Positions 53,038-61,368 of a DNA stretch of 64,000 nt are shown piece after piece. The stretch is from Glaciecola sp047637355 (lineage in GTDB: Bacteria > Pseudomonadota > Gammaproteobacteria > Enterobacterales > Alteromonadaceae): contig JBLIKA010000002.1 in assembly GCA_047637355.1 (NCBI GenBank), positions 35,554 to 99,553 on the forward strand, given 5' to 3'. Numbering within the stretch: the stretch's first letter is position 1; the number at the start of each line of letters is the position of its first letter. The position numbers and the translations under genes are program-made. Below the pieces are notes generated by a model. The model was not told the origin of the DNA, searched no databases, and saw only the letters and a program-made list of their open reading frames with translations.

Positions 53038-53361
53038 ATGACCTTTGTAGTAACCGACAATTGCATTAAATGTAAATACACAGATTGCGTTGCCGTTTGT
53101 CCCGTTGATGCTTTTTTTGAAGGGCCCAATTTTTTGGTGATCGATCCAGCGATTTGTATCGATTGCGATTTGTGCGTACCCGAATGCCCAGCTGATGCGA
53201 TTTATCAAGACACAAAACTTCCACCCGAACAGGCTGAATTTTTGGAAATTAATGCTCAATTGTGCGAGGAATGGCCAAATATTATAGAGATAAAAGCGGC
53301 ACCCGATGATGCCGACAAGTGGAATGGCCTTAAAAACAAGTTACCATTGCTTGAGCGTTAG
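53038..53361 (+). CDS. fdxA: Seven-iron ferredoxin FdxA
   Basis: 107-residue electron carrier with one 3Fe-4S and one 4Fe-4S cluster. Cysteines in the Azotobacter FdI arrangement: Cys9, Cys17 and Cys50 for the 3Fe cluster; Cys21, Cys40, Cys43 and Cys46 for the 4Fe cluster, plus the extra Cys12. The acidic C-terminal part (PPEQAEFLEINAQLCEEWPNI) is usual for FdxA. The stop overlaps the convergent rlmE stop by 4 bases. Confidence 0.95.
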   Translation: MTFVVTDNCIKCKYTDCVAVCPVDAFFEGPNFLVIDPAICIDCDLCVPECPADAIYQDTKLPPEQAEFLEINAQLCEEWPNIIEIKAAPDDADKWNGLKNKLPLLER

Positions 53362-53978
53362 CCCTTAAAGCCTTTTCCCACGATATAAACTTCACGAGAA
53401 CGCGCTCTAGATGCCGCTGGTTTTCGAACGATAACTTTATCAAAAGACTCTCTTACCTCTTTTGCATATTCTTCATAACCTACGCCTTGGAACACTTTTG
53501 CACAGAAGCTACCTCCAGGTTTTAGTACATTGCGCGCCATATCAAGAGCTAACTCTACAAGATATATTGAAGAATATTGGTCCGTGGTATTTACACCGCT
53601 TAGGTTGGGCGACATGTCAGAGACAACTGCATCTACCTTATCACCGTCCAACATACTTAGAATTTGATCGTAGACAGCAGCTTCGGTGAAATCACCTTGA
53701 ATAAATGAAACTCCTAATATGCCATCCATGGGCAAGATATCGGAAGCAATAACGCGACCTGATTCACCGACCAACTTAGCGACAACTTGGGACCAACCGC
53801 CCGGCGCAGAACCTAAATCCATGACTGTATTTCCCAGCCGAATTATCTTATCTTTTTCGTTAATTTCGATAATTTTGTAACTGGCACGAGAGCGATAACC
53901 ATCGATTTTCGCTTTCTTTACATACGGATCGTTGACGTGTTCGTCCATCCATTGTTTACTTGTTTTTGATCGGGCCAT
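53358..53978 (-). CDS. rlmE: 23S rRNA (uridine-2552-2'-O) methyltransferase RlmE
   Basis: 206-residue SAM-dependent enzyme (RrmJ/FtsJ) that modifies U2552 in the 50S A-loop. SRASYKIIEINEK holds the catalytic Lys, VMDLGSAPGGWSQ the SAM motif, VVSDMSPNLSG the catalytic Asp, FCAKVFQG the second Lys and SRSREVYIV the Glu, completing the K-D-K-E set. In many gammaproteobacteria the gene precedes ftsH and has yhbY upstream; neither is here. Confidence 0.95.
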   Translation of the reverse strand: MARSKTSKQWMDEHVNDPYVKKAKIDGYRSRASYKIIEINEKDKIIRLGNTVMDLGSAPGGWSQVVAKLVGESGRVIASDILPMDGILGVSFIQGDFTEAAVYDQILSMLDGDKVDAVVSDMSPNLSGVNTTDQYSSIYLVELALDMARNVLKPGGSFCAKVFQGVGYEEYAKEVRESFDKVIVRKPAASRARSREVYIVGKGFKG

Positions 53979-54264
53979 AGAGTGAATATACTATTTGTAT
54001 CGCTTGAACGGCACTTATTGTAAGCTTGCGAATTAGATTTGCAAATTCCTTGTGGTTTTAAATGGTTTTTTATTTCGAATTATCTCGAATTGGGAAACGT
54101 TGACCTCTTTCTACCCGACTTAACTTATTCAAACCACTACAATTATGGACAGTGAAGTTTTGTTATTCGCTTGTAAAAATAGGGGGTGATAATAAGAATA
54201 CGACTCGTATTGCTGTATTAGTTTTGTCCTCTTTACAACAACGATAACCTTAAGGCAACGTTAT

Positions 54265-55047
54265 ATGAAACTAGATGATGTTAAAAAGCTGCATCAAAAA
54301 AAGTACCGCGCACAACTGGGTTATTATTTAGTAGAGGGAGAACATCTGGTCCTTGAATTACAAAAAGCTGAATTACGCGCATTAGAGTTAAAAGGAAATG
54401 AAAAAAATCAGGCTCATTTGAATGATGTGACGCTGTATGTGACTGAAGAATATCAAGATTGGACTAGTCAGTTAAAAACACAATTCACGATAGTGACTAT
54501 TAGCAAGAAACAAATGGCGCAACTGAGCGATACCAAAACGCCACAGGGGATCATTGCACGCGTGCCACTGCCTTCTAATAACGAAATAAAAGGCGAGCAA
54601 GCAATTTCAGAACAACATCAGCGGTGTATTTATCTGCATGAGGTGCAGGACCCGGGTAATTTAGGTACTATTTTAAGAAGCCTTGCTTGGTTTGATAATT
54701 TTAGATTGTTACTCAGTCCTAATAGCGTTGATCCGTTCAACTCCAAAGTCGTCCGTGCCAGTATGGGCGCTATTTTCCATGTGCCGATTGAACTAGAAGT
54801 AGAGTTAAGCAATTTAGCAATACGTTTTAAAAAATTCGCTTATTTAGATTTACAAGGCAACAGCATTAATACACAAGGGTTTGCTAATTACGACTGCTAC
54901 TTATTTGGAAGTGAAGCAAGGGGCGTCCCGCTTGAGGCGTTATCAGCTTTTGATGCTGATGCTTTTACTATTCCGGGAAACGGCAGCATTGACTCACTCA
55001 ATTTAGCCAGTGCAGTTAATATTTGTGTTTATCAGTTATCAGTGTAG
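54265..55047 (+). CDS. TrmH/SpoU family RNA 2'-O-methyltransferase
   Basis: 260-residue SPOUT enzyme that methylates ribose in tRNA or rRNA. An N-terminal substrate-binding domain (KKYRAQLGYYLVEGEHLVLEL, RlmB/TsnR type) precedes the knotted catalytic domain: motif 1 VQDPGNLGTILRSLAWF with the conserved Asn and Arg, motif 2 LFGSEARGVPLEAL and motif 3 IPGNGSIDSLNLASAVNICVYQL. The target base is not predictable. Strong terminator follows. Confidence 0.9.
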   Translation: MKLDDVKKLHQKKYRAQLGYYLVEGEHLVLELQKAELRALELKGNEKNQAHLNDVTLYVTEEYQDWTSQLKTQFTIVTISKKQMAQLSDTKTPQGIIARVPLPSNNEIKGEQAISEQHQRCIYLHEVQDPGNLGTILRSLAWFDNFRLLLSPNSVDPFNSKVVRASMGAIFHVPIELEVELSNLAIRFKKFAYLDLQGNSINTQGFANYDCYLFGSEARGVPLEALSAFDADAFTIPGNGSIDSLNLASAVNICVYQLSV

Positions 55048-55081
55048 CAGGTACTATTTTCAATTAAGCCGATGACGTTTG

Positions 55082-55127
55082 TCACACAACAACCACGATG
55101 CCATATCGACGTTGTTGTGTGATTTTC
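55082..55127 (+). terminator. Long hairpin terminator after the SpoU gene
   Basis: A perfect 12-bp outer stem TCACACAACAAC/GTTGTTGTGTGA encloses a small inner CGAT/ATCG stem and is followed by TTTTC. It also lies just before the end of the convergent OmpA-like gene. Confidence 0.75.
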
Positions 55128-55142
55128 TGAAAGTTGAATAGA

Positions 55143-55817
55143 TTAAGGCTGAGTAATTGGGATCAGCGAAATTTCAACTCTTCTATTTTGCTTTTTACCC
55201 TGTTCAGTTCCATTGCTTGCTATCGGTTGAGTTTCACCAAACCCAATAACTTCTAATCTGTCTCTAATAATACCGCTATTATAAAAATAATCAGAGACTG
55301 ATTGTGCACGTTTTTCCGATAAATTTTGATTTAACGCGTCAGAACCCGTGTTATCTGTATGACCACTAACAACAACTAATGTTTTATTAAACTCAGTCAA
55401 TACCAAAACGACTGAATCTAAAACAGAAAGAAAACCTTGAGCGATGCTAGCGTTACCCGAAGCGAAAGTAATATTGCCAGGCATGATGAGGTTAATATTA
55501 TCACCGTCCCGTTCAACACTTACGCCAGATCCTCGTAACTGCTCTCTGAGCTTAGCTTCTTGTACATCCATATAGTAACCAATACTACCTCCAACTACTG
55601 CTCCACCAGCAGCCGCTTTGAGTATTCTTTCATTGCGTTTTCCAGCATCCTTGTCCTTATTTGCTAGGTAGGCCACAACGGCAGCGACACCGGCTCCAAT
55701 TCCTGCGCCTTTACCTGCTTTACTAACTTCTTGATCCCCAGTGTAAGGGTCGTAGGTCGCGCAAGATGTAACTAACAGAAGACAGGATAGAGAAAAAACA
55801 GTGCTTAAAATTTTCAT
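55143..55817 (-). CDS. OmpA-family outer-membrane lipoprotein (YiaD-like)
   Basis: 224 residues: lipoprotein signal with Cys19 (LLLVTSCATYD), a glycine-zipper segment (about 38-85; GKGAGIGAGVAAVVAYLA and AAAGGAVVGGSIGYY) and a C-terminal OmpA-type peptidoglycan-binding domain (about 105-220; VVSGHTDNTGSDALNQNLSE and NRRVEISLIP). The layout equals YiaD/Pal-related proteins that tie the outer membrane to the wall. Divergent from the M3 peptidase gene. Confidence 0.9.
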   Translation of the reverse strand: MKILSTVFSLSCLLLVTSCATYDPYTGDQEVSKAGKGAGIGAGVAAVVAYLANKDKDAGKRNERILKAAAGGAVVGGSIGYYMDVQEAKLREQLRGSGVSVERDGDNINLIMPGNITFASGNASIAQGFLSVLDSVVLVLTEFNKTLVVVSGHTDNTGSDALNQNLSEKRAQSVSDYFYNSGIIRDRLEVIGFGETQPIASNGTEQGKKQNRRVEISLIPITQP

Positions 55818-56150
55818 TTAATTTCCTTTATTACTTATATGAATATGATTAGTAACGAATATTTATTTGTGAGTCGGGCGTTTGTATAAATACAGAGCAA
55901 CTATGAGTGAAGAGTCATTGCCGTTACATAGTGACCCTCTCGACTCGTCAGCTTAGTTTACAGTAAAGATAACTGCAGTGGTCAAGTCATTTTAAATGTC
56001 GGTTTACAATAATGTTAACCAAAAGTATATAGGTTGACCTTGCCAATTGTATAATGAATGCCTAATATTGGACACAGATTTATCTTGAGATAAAAAGTCT
56101 AAAACCAAATAAAAACTGATGATGATAATAATAATTAAAAGGAAAACGAT
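55818..56150. other. 333-base divergent intergenic region
   Basis: No gene seen. It must hold promoters of the OmpA-like lipoprotein (leftward) and the M3 peptidase (rightward). A TTTACA-17-TATATA pair is listed separately; a second TATAAT at 56050-56055 lacks a good -35. No repeat or operator stands out. Confidence 0.6.
56003..56031 (+). promoter_or_regulatory. Possible sigma-70 promoter of the M3 peptidase gene
   Basis: TTTACA, 17-base spacer and TATATA. It would give a 5' leader of about 110 bases. Confidence 0.35.
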
Positions 56151-58322
56151 ATGAAAAAAGCGGTATTAACGCTTTCTGCAGTTGCTCTTGCGCTATCGAT
56201 GGTTGCTTGCTCTGACAAACCTAGCGAATCTGAAACAGTTGTGGCTGAGGCTGCAGCCGCACAAAGTATGGATAATGTACTTCTGGCGGAATTCACCGGA
56301 CCATATAGCGGTGTTCCTGCTTTTGATAGAATGTCGTTGGCCGATTTAAAGCCTGCACTAGAAAAAGGTATGGAACTCAATTTAGCTGAAATTGATAAGA
56401 TAGCGAGCAACCCAGAACTGCCTACTTTTGCAAACACAATCGTTGAAATGGAGCGCGCAGGAAAAGCCTTAAGCCGTGTTTTTACTTATTATCGTATATG
56501 GGGCTCGAACAACTCTACTCCCGAATTTAGAAAAATACAGCAGGAAATGGCACCTGTGATTTCTGCTTTTTCTTCAAAGATAACGCAAAACAAAAGCCTT
56601 TTTGAGCGCGTTCAAGCTGTTTATAAAAGCGACGAATTGAAAACGCTAACCAGCGAAGAGCAGCGTGTCACTTGGATGACGTACAATGGTTTTGCACGAA
56701 ATGGCGCAACATTGAATGACGAAGATAAAAAGCGTTATGCCGACATCAACCAAGAGCTTGCGTCACTGCATACTCAGTTTTCAAATAATGTCCTTGCGGA
56801 CGAAGAAAATTATGTACTGTATTTAAACCAAGACCAACTCGCCGGTTTACCTGAATCATTTGTTAATGCAGCTGCTGGAATGGCCGATATACGTGACAAT
56901 AAAGGTAAGTACGCGATTACTAACACTCGTTCTTCAATGGACCCCTTCCTGACCTATTCAGAAGATAGAGCGCTGCGTGAAAAGGTGTGGAACACTTACT
57001 ACAGTCGAGGCGACAATGGTGATGAGTTCGATAACAATGAACTCATCAAGAAAATTCTTACTTTACGCCATGAGCGCATTTCACTGTTAGGTTATGATAA
57101 TTATGCACAGTGGCGCTTGGAAGATCGCATGGCAAAAACACCGGAGCGCGCAATGGACCTAATGGAAAAAGTCTGGCCAGCGGCTATTGCGAGGGTTAAG
57201 GAAGAAGTAACGGACATGCAAGCTATCGCCGACGCTGAAGGTGCAAGTATTTCTATAGAGCCTTGGGATTATCGTTTTTATGCAGAAAAAGTACGGAAAG
57301 ACAAATACGCGCTAGATTCTGATGAAGTAAAACAATATTTGCAGCTAGGTAAATTGCGTGAAGCAATGTTTTTTGTTGCAGGCGAATTATTCAACTTTGA
57401 CTTTACTCCCGTTGCGGACGGCAAAGTGCCTGTATTTAATCCAGATGTAAAAGTATGGGATGTGACCGACAAAACTAGTGGCGAACATATCGGCCTATGG
57501 TATCTGGACCCCTTCGCTAGACAAGGTAAACGTTCAGGAGCTTGGGCTTCAACTTACCGTAGCTACACCACCTTTGATGGTAAGCAAACGGTATTGTCGT
57601 CAAATAACTCAAACTTTGTGAAAGGCGCACAAGGCGAACCTACGCTTATTTCATGGGATGATGCTGAAACCTATTTCCACGAATTTGGACATGCTCTGCA
57701 CTTTTTATCTGCTAACGTTGCTTACCCAAGTTCACACTCTGGCGTGCGCGACTACACTGAATTTCAGTCGCAGCTGCTTGAGCGCTGGTTGTTAACCGAT
57801 GAAGTTATTAATAATTACTTAATCCACTACAAAACAGGTGAACCAATTCCACAAGATTTAGTCACTAAAATCAAAAATGCGTCGACGTTTAATGAAGGCT
57901 TCAAAACGACAGAGTATATGTCGTCGGCAATTATGGATTTACTTTACCATACGACCGATCCAGCTAAAATTGAACCAGACAGTTTTGAGCGCGACGAGCT
58001 GACACGCTTGGGTATGCCTAAAGAACTTGTTATGCGACACAGAACGACTCAGTTTGGCCATATATTTTCGGGCGAAGGTTATGCCGCAGCATATTATGGT
58101 TACATGTGGGCCGAAGTGTTAACGTCTGATGCAGCCGAGGCATTTGCTGAAGCACCTGGTGGTTTTTATGATAAAGAAGTGGGTGACAGACTAGTAAAAT
58201 ACTTGTTCTCCGTGCGCAATGCAATGGACCCAGAAGAAGCTTATCGTAAGTTCAGAGGCAGAGATGCAAAAGTAGAAGCGCTAATGCGTGATAGAGGCTT
58301 CCCAGTAACCTCTAACGACTAA
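56151..58322 (+). CDS. M3-family zinc metallopeptidase, Dcp-like lipoprotein
   Basis: 723-residue peptidase exported as a lipoprotein (LSMVACSD, Cys20), unlike the cytoplasmic or soluble periplasmic Dcp of enterics. The zinc site is the HEFGHALH motif (His510, Glu511, His514), with the third ligand Glu in the downstream DYTEFQSQLLERW. Substrate-binding FGHIFSGEGYAAAYYGYMWAE near the end is the Dcp/OpdA pattern. It likely releases dipeptides from peptides in the periplasm. AAGGAAAA precedes the ATG. A terminator follows. Confidence 0.93.
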   Translation: MKKAVLTLSAVALALSMVACSDKPSESETVVAEAAAAQSMDNVLLAEFTGPYSGVPAFDRMSLADLKPALEKGMELNLAEIDKIASNPELPTFANTIVEMERAGKALSRVFTYYRIWGSNNSTPEFRKIQQEMAPVISAFSSKITQNKSLFERVQAVYKSDELKTLTSEEQRVTWMTYNGFARNGATLNDEDKKRYADINQELASLHTQFSNNVLADEENYVLYLNQDQLAGLPESFVNAAAGMADIRDNKGKYAITNTRSSMDPFLTYSEDRALREKVWNTYYSRGDNGDEFDNNELIKKILTLRHERISLLGYDNYAQWRLEDRMAKTPERAMDLMEKVWPAAIARVKEEVTDMQAIADAEGASISIEPWDYRFYAEKVRKDKYALDSDEVKQYLQLGKLREAMFFVAGELFNFDFTPVADGKVPVFNPDVKVWDVTDKTSGEHIGLWYLDPFARQGKRSGAWASTYRSYTTFDGKQTVLSSNNSNFVKGAQGEPTLISWDDAETYFHEFGHALHFLSANVAYPSSHSGVRDYTEFQSQLLERWLLTDEVINNYLIHYKTGEPIPQDLVTKIKNASTFNEGFKTTEYMSSAIMDLLYHTTDPAKIEPDSFERDELTRLGMPKELVMRHRTTQFGHIFSGEGYAAAYYGYMWAEVLTSDAAEAFAEAPGGFYDKEVGDRLVKYLFSVRNAMDPEEAYRKFRGRDAKVEALMRDRGFPVTSND

Positions 58323-58350
58323 TTAACATTACACAATGTTAAAAGATCTG

Positions 58351-58379
58351 AAGGAGTATGTAATATGCTCCTTTTTTTT
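58351..58379 (+). terminator. Terminator after the M3 peptidase gene
   Basis: AAGGAG/CTCCTT stem with an 11-base loop followed by eight T, abutting the waaA stop on the other strand. Confidence 0.8.
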
Positions 58380-59685
58380 ATTCAAAAACCCCACCGATTG
58401 CTTCTAATGTTTGCTCAATAGCACCTCGATTTTGCTCTATTACGCGTTTATTTGCCAAACCTGCTCGTTGTGCAATATCCACATTATTTAACCATTCCAA
58501 TGCCGTATCTGCGATTTGTTCCGGTGCAGATAATATCTTTAATCCACCGGCACTTGCTAACGCGTCACAAATAACCGGGTTATTGAAAATACTAGGGCCC
58601 ATCATCGTTGGCACCGCATATAAAGCGGGCTCAAGTGCGTTGTGTCCGCCTTTTGGTACAAAACTACCACCTACAAAAGCACAGGAAGCTAATTGATAAC
58701 ATGCCTTAAGCATTCCCATTGCATCAACAACTAGAATATCAGGTGCAGTTTGTAATGGCTGGTCGTTCATTTCACTCAGCTTAGTCACTAAATAACCCGT
58801 CGCTTGGCAAAGTTGCGCTACCTTTTCAAAACGGTGAGGATGGCGTGGCACAATGATAAGGACCGCGTTACGGTGGGTCTTTCGTAATTTTTTAAACGCA
58901 TCCAAACACATGGTCTCTTCTTGATCATGTGTGCTACCTGCAACAAAAACAGCCTGCTCATTAATGCCGAGTTGCCGCTTTAATGCTGTCGCCTTGGTAT
59001 CATCTTGGGCGTCCAATTCGAGATCAAACTTCATATTATTAGTTAGCGTCAAGTTTGGTTTATAGACTCCCAGCCTGAGAAAGTTATCAAAGTCCTGCTG
59101 ACCCTGCGTGCAAATAAGTGAAAATTTACGCAAACTAGGTCTAAATAGGAATGCTAAATGCTGATAGTTTTTAACTGACTCGTTGGTCATCCTACCGTTA
59201 ATCAAGACCGCAGGAATAGCCAGTCGAAAGCATTGATGAAGCATGTTTGGCCAAATTTCAACTTCGGTAACTAGTACCAGTTTCGGCCGAAGCTTGTGAA
59301 AGAAAAGCCACATACAAATGGGAATATCAACAGGCAAGTAGACATGTTGAACGCTATCCAAAAAAACCGCTCGTGCTTGTTTAGCGCCTGTTGATGATGT
59401 AGTTGATATTGTAATGGCAAGTTCAGGATGACGTTGCTGCAAACAGAGCACTATGTTCTTCGCTGCATTTACTTCACCTACTGATACACAATGCACTAAA
59501 ATTCCTTGCTTTGTTGGTTTGCCTATCAAACCAAAACGTTCACGATTGCGGTTTCTCTGTCCTTTGGTTTTATCTGATTTTAAAAGAAGTTTTAGTATTC
59601 CCAGCGGTAACAGTAAAATAAGTACGAGGTTGTAACACCAACGCCATATAAAATGGTACCAATGATATGTGTAAGGTATATTCAT
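58378..59685 (-). CDS. waaA: 3-deoxy-D-manno-octulosonic acid (Kdo) transferase
   Basis: 435-residue inner-membrane glycosyltransferase that adds Kdo to lipid IVA in lipopolysaccharide synthesis. An N-terminal helix (about 15-32) is followed by the GT30 domain: FGLIGKPTKQGILVHCVSVGE with the acceptor-side Glu, TISTTSSTGAKQA, VEIWPNMLHQCF, GSTHDQEET and FVGGSFVPKGGHNALEP. Nothing is missing. It follows the chimeric PAS-REC gene by 3 bases on the same strand. Confidence 0.95.
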   Translation of the reverse strand: MNIPYTYHWYHFIWRWCYNLVLILLLPLGILKLLLKSDKTKGQRNRNRERFGLIGKPTKQGILVHCVSVGEVNAAKNIVLCLQQRHPELAITISTTSSTGAKQARAVFLDSVQHVYLPVDIPICMWLFFHKLRPKLVLVTEVEIWPNMLHQCFRLAIPAVLINGRMTNESVKNYQHLAFLFRPSLRKFSLICTQGQQDFDNFLRLGVYKPNLTLTNNMKFDLELDAQDDTKATALKRQLGINEQAVFVAGSTHDQEETMCLDAFKKLRKTHRNAVLIIVPRHPHRFEKVAQLCQATGYLVTKLSEMNDQPLQTAPDILVVDAMGMLKACYQLASCAFVGGSFVPKGGHNALEPALYAVPTMMGPSIFNNPVICDALASAGGLKILSAPEQIADTALEWLNNVDIAQRAGLANKRVIEQNRGAIEQTLEAIGGVFE

Positions 59686-59688
59686 AAA

Positions 59689-60114
59689 TTACGAATTAAT
59701 GCTGATATAAGTTGTTCTTTGGGTAAATGGTTTGACTAAGTAATCATTCATTCCCACATCTAAACAAGCCTTTAAATCATATTCCATACCGTGCGCAGTG
59801 GCAGCGATGATCGTTTGTTTTGATGGGTCTTCATTATCTAACGCTCTTATCCTGCGAGTTGCTTCAAAACCATCCATCAACGGCATTTGACAATCCATCA
59901 AATTAAGGTCAAATGGGCCTTCAGTTGCAGCTGTATGCATGGCTTCTACTCCATTTTTAGCAATGGTTAATAATACGTTTTTGTCTTTCAACATTAAAGT
60001 AGTTGCGTTTGCATAGTGTATTTGTCCAACATCATCAACCTCTAATATTGCGCTGGTACTTGCGGTAAGGATCCGCAGGGCTTTGCTTGTGGGAAGAGTT
60101 TGAACAGAATTCAC
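59689..60114 (-). CDS. Chimeric PAS-start/receiver protein (remnant of a hybrid kinase)
   Basis: 141 residues from GTG 60114 with AAGGA five bases before it. The first 40 residues read like the start of a PAS domain (ILTASTSAILEVDDVGQIHY, then AN), and from about residue 45 the sequence turns into a receiver domain from its second strand on (LLTIAKNGVEAMHTA, NLMDCQMPLMDGFEATR with phospho-acceptor Asp, GMNDYLVKPF). The receiver's first strand with its acidic pair is therefore missing, and the kinase parts that normally lie between PAS and REC are gone. The simplest reading is an internal deletion in a PAS-kinase-REC gene. The VDD at 27-29 belongs to the PAS part. Phosphorylation is doubtful. 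Confidence 0.6.
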   Translation of the reverse strand: MNSVQTLPTSKALRILTASTSAILEVDDVGQIHYANATTLMLKDKNVLLTIAKNGVEAMHTAATEGPFDLNLMDCQMPLMDGFEATRRIRALDNEDPSKQTIIAATAHGMEYDLKACLDVGMNDYLVKPFTQRTTYISINS

Positions 60115-60188
60115 TGGATTCCTTGGGGTAACTAAAACTACTCATAAGTTAGGTTAACGCGACAAGCACTGCTTATCCACAAATATAA

Positions 60189-60407
60189 CTATTGAACGTG
60201 GAAAACTTTGGGCAAATAACGTTTCGGCGTTTGTACCATGTTCAATCCAGCTAAAATTCGAGCGCTGCCCCCATATACCGCTCCAATCATAGCAAAATGT
60301 TCACCGTGTGATAGGTTCAGCTGACAATTGAAATAGTTAAATAGCCTATCGAGTATTGAGCCCGACAAAACGGCACTTACCACGATAGCAAAATTATTGA
60401 GTACCAA
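60189..60407 (-). CDS. Short ORF of unknown nature behind the MerR gene
   Basis: A 72-codon frame with a TTG start 4 bases after the merR-like stop. The product has a hydrophobic N-terminus (NNFAIVVSAVLSGSIL) and GAVYGGSARILAGLN, without known motif. No good ribosome site. Together with its flanks it fills the only otherwise empty stretch of about 300 bases here, so it is listed with low confidence. Confidence 0.2.
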   Translation of the reverse strand: MVLNNFAIVVSAVLSGSILDRLFNYFNCQLNLSHGEHFAMIGAVYGGSARILAGLNMVQTPKRYLPKVFHVQ

Positions 60408-60411
60408 CGTG

Positions 60412-60813
60412 TTACAAATTCTTCTCTAAGGTCGATATGATTGAACAAAATTCCGCGCTTTGGTTGCCACCGCAGCAAAAATCTTCAAGTTCGGTTAACG
60501 TATTCTGCATCGCTTTTAATTTATCAATTTGCTCAGCTATTGCCACTATTTTTGATTGGGTAATTTGCTTTGCCTCCGCGCATACATGCGCACTTTTATC
60601 ATTCTTGATGGCCAGTAACGAAGCGGTTTCAGCTAAACTAAATCCGCATTCCTTGCTGCGCTTAATAAATTGAGCGGTAATGACATCGTCTCCACTATAT
60701 ACGCGATAATTACTTTGGTTGCGGTCTGAACGAGCCAATAAACCTATTTTTTCATAATACCTTAGCGTGTGCGCACTTATACCTGTTTGCTTGGCTAGTT
60801 CACTAATTTTCAT
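60412..60813 (-). CDS. MerR-family regulator, ZntR-like
   Basis: 133-residue metal-responsive activator. The winged helix starts MKISELAKQTGISAHTLRYYEKIGLL, followed by the dimerisation helix (about 80-110) and a metal loop: Cys in AHVCAEAK (about residue 75) and the C-terminal DFCCGGNQSAEFCSI, with two adjacent Cys and a third eight residues on, as in ZntR. A Zn(II) or similar ion is the likely effector. No exporter (ZntA) or CDF gene is adjacent, so the target is elsewhere or lost. ATG 60813 is chosen over a TTG 12 bases upstream because it gives the family N-terminus. Confidence 0.8.
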   Translation of the reverse strand: MKISELAKQTGISAHTLRYYEKIGLLARSDRNQSNYRVYSGDDVITAQFIKRSKECGFSLAETASLLAIKNDKSAHVCAEAKQITQSKIVAIAEQIDKLKAMQNTLTELEDFCCGGNQSAEFCSIISTLEKNL

Positions 60814-60828
60814 TTGTAATTCCAAATC

Positions 60829-60873
60829 GCCTTTAAACCGCAGAGTAAGGGTTATAATAAAGCGGTTTAAGGC
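60829..60873. promoter_or_regulatory. Imperfect inverted repeat in the zntR-like promoter
   Basis: GCCTTTAAACCGC (60829-60841) and GCGGTTTAAGGC (60862-60873) pair with one bulge, 20 bases apart, around a TATTAT on the minus strand. A possible operator; the spacing is wide for a single MerR site. Confidence 0.35.
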
Positions 60874-60908
60874 AAAAAAAAGGCGCTAACCTCGAAAGGT
60901 AGCGCCTA
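60874..60908 (-). terminator. Terminator of the S10 operon after rpsQ
   Basis: On the minus strand AGGCGCTACC, a short loop and GGTTAGCGCCT form a GC-rich stem followed by seven to eight T. It starts 18 bases past the rpsQ stop, so this ribosomal transcript ends there. Confidence 0.85.
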
Positions 60909-60925
60909 TTTCAATTTGCTTTTAA

Positions 60926-61177
60926 TTAAGCTTTGGTCACAACTTCAACTAACATCCAAGTCTTAGACTTAGAAAGAGGACGACATTCAGTAATATTTAC
61001 TATATCGCCTTCGTTACACACATTAGCTTCGTCGTGTGCGTGTAGCTTAGTTGAGCGCTTGATAAACTTCCCGTAAATTGGGTGCTTAACAGTTCTCTCA
61101 ACCATAACAGTAATGGTTTTATCCATCTTGTTACTAGTTACACGGCCTTGTACTGTACGAATCTTCTGTTCAGTCAT
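60926..61177 (-). CDS. rpsQ: 30S ribosomal protein S17
   Basis: 83-residue primary rRNA-binding protein of the small subunit. VQGRVTSNKMDKTITVMVER, HPIYGKFIKRSTKLHAHDE and GDIVNITECRPLSKSKTW are the conserved S17 stretches. Its start overlaps the rpmC stop by one base. It is the last gene of this S10-type operon and is followed by a terminator instead of rplN. Confidence 0.97.
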   Translation of the reverse strand: MTEQKIRTVQGRVTSNKMDKTITVMVERTVKHPIYGKFIKRSTKLHAHDEANVCNEGDIVNITECRPLSKSKTWMLVEVVTKA

Positions 61178-61368
61178 TACGCGTCAGCCTTTTGAGTTAA
61201 AATAGTTTTAACACGTGCGATGCTGCGACGTACTGTTCTTAATTGGTCAGTCTTTTCAAGCTGACCAGTAGAATGTTGCATGCGAAGATTAAATTGTTCA
61301 CGGAACAAACTAATCAACTCAACGTTCAACTCTTCTACACTTTTCTGTTTAAGTTCAGTAGCTTTCAT
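61177..61368 (-). CDS. rpmC: 50S ribosomal protein L29
   Basis: 63-residue two-helix protein near the exit tunnel. MKATELKQKSVEELNVELI and LFREQFNLRMQHSTGQL match L29. It overlaps the stop of rplP and the start of rpsQ by one base each. Confidence 0.97.
   Translation of the reverse strand: MKATELKQKSVEELNVELISLFREQFNLRMQHSTGQLEKTDQLRTVRRSIARVKTILTQKADA

Noticed and set aside
53358..53361. Four-base overlap of convergent fdxA and rlmE stops
   Set aside because: Common compact arrangement; both genes are complete.
56034..56055. TTGACC ... TATAAT as promoter of the M3 peptidase gene
   Set aside because: The spacer would be only 10 bases; the TTTACA-17-TATATA pair just upstream fits better.
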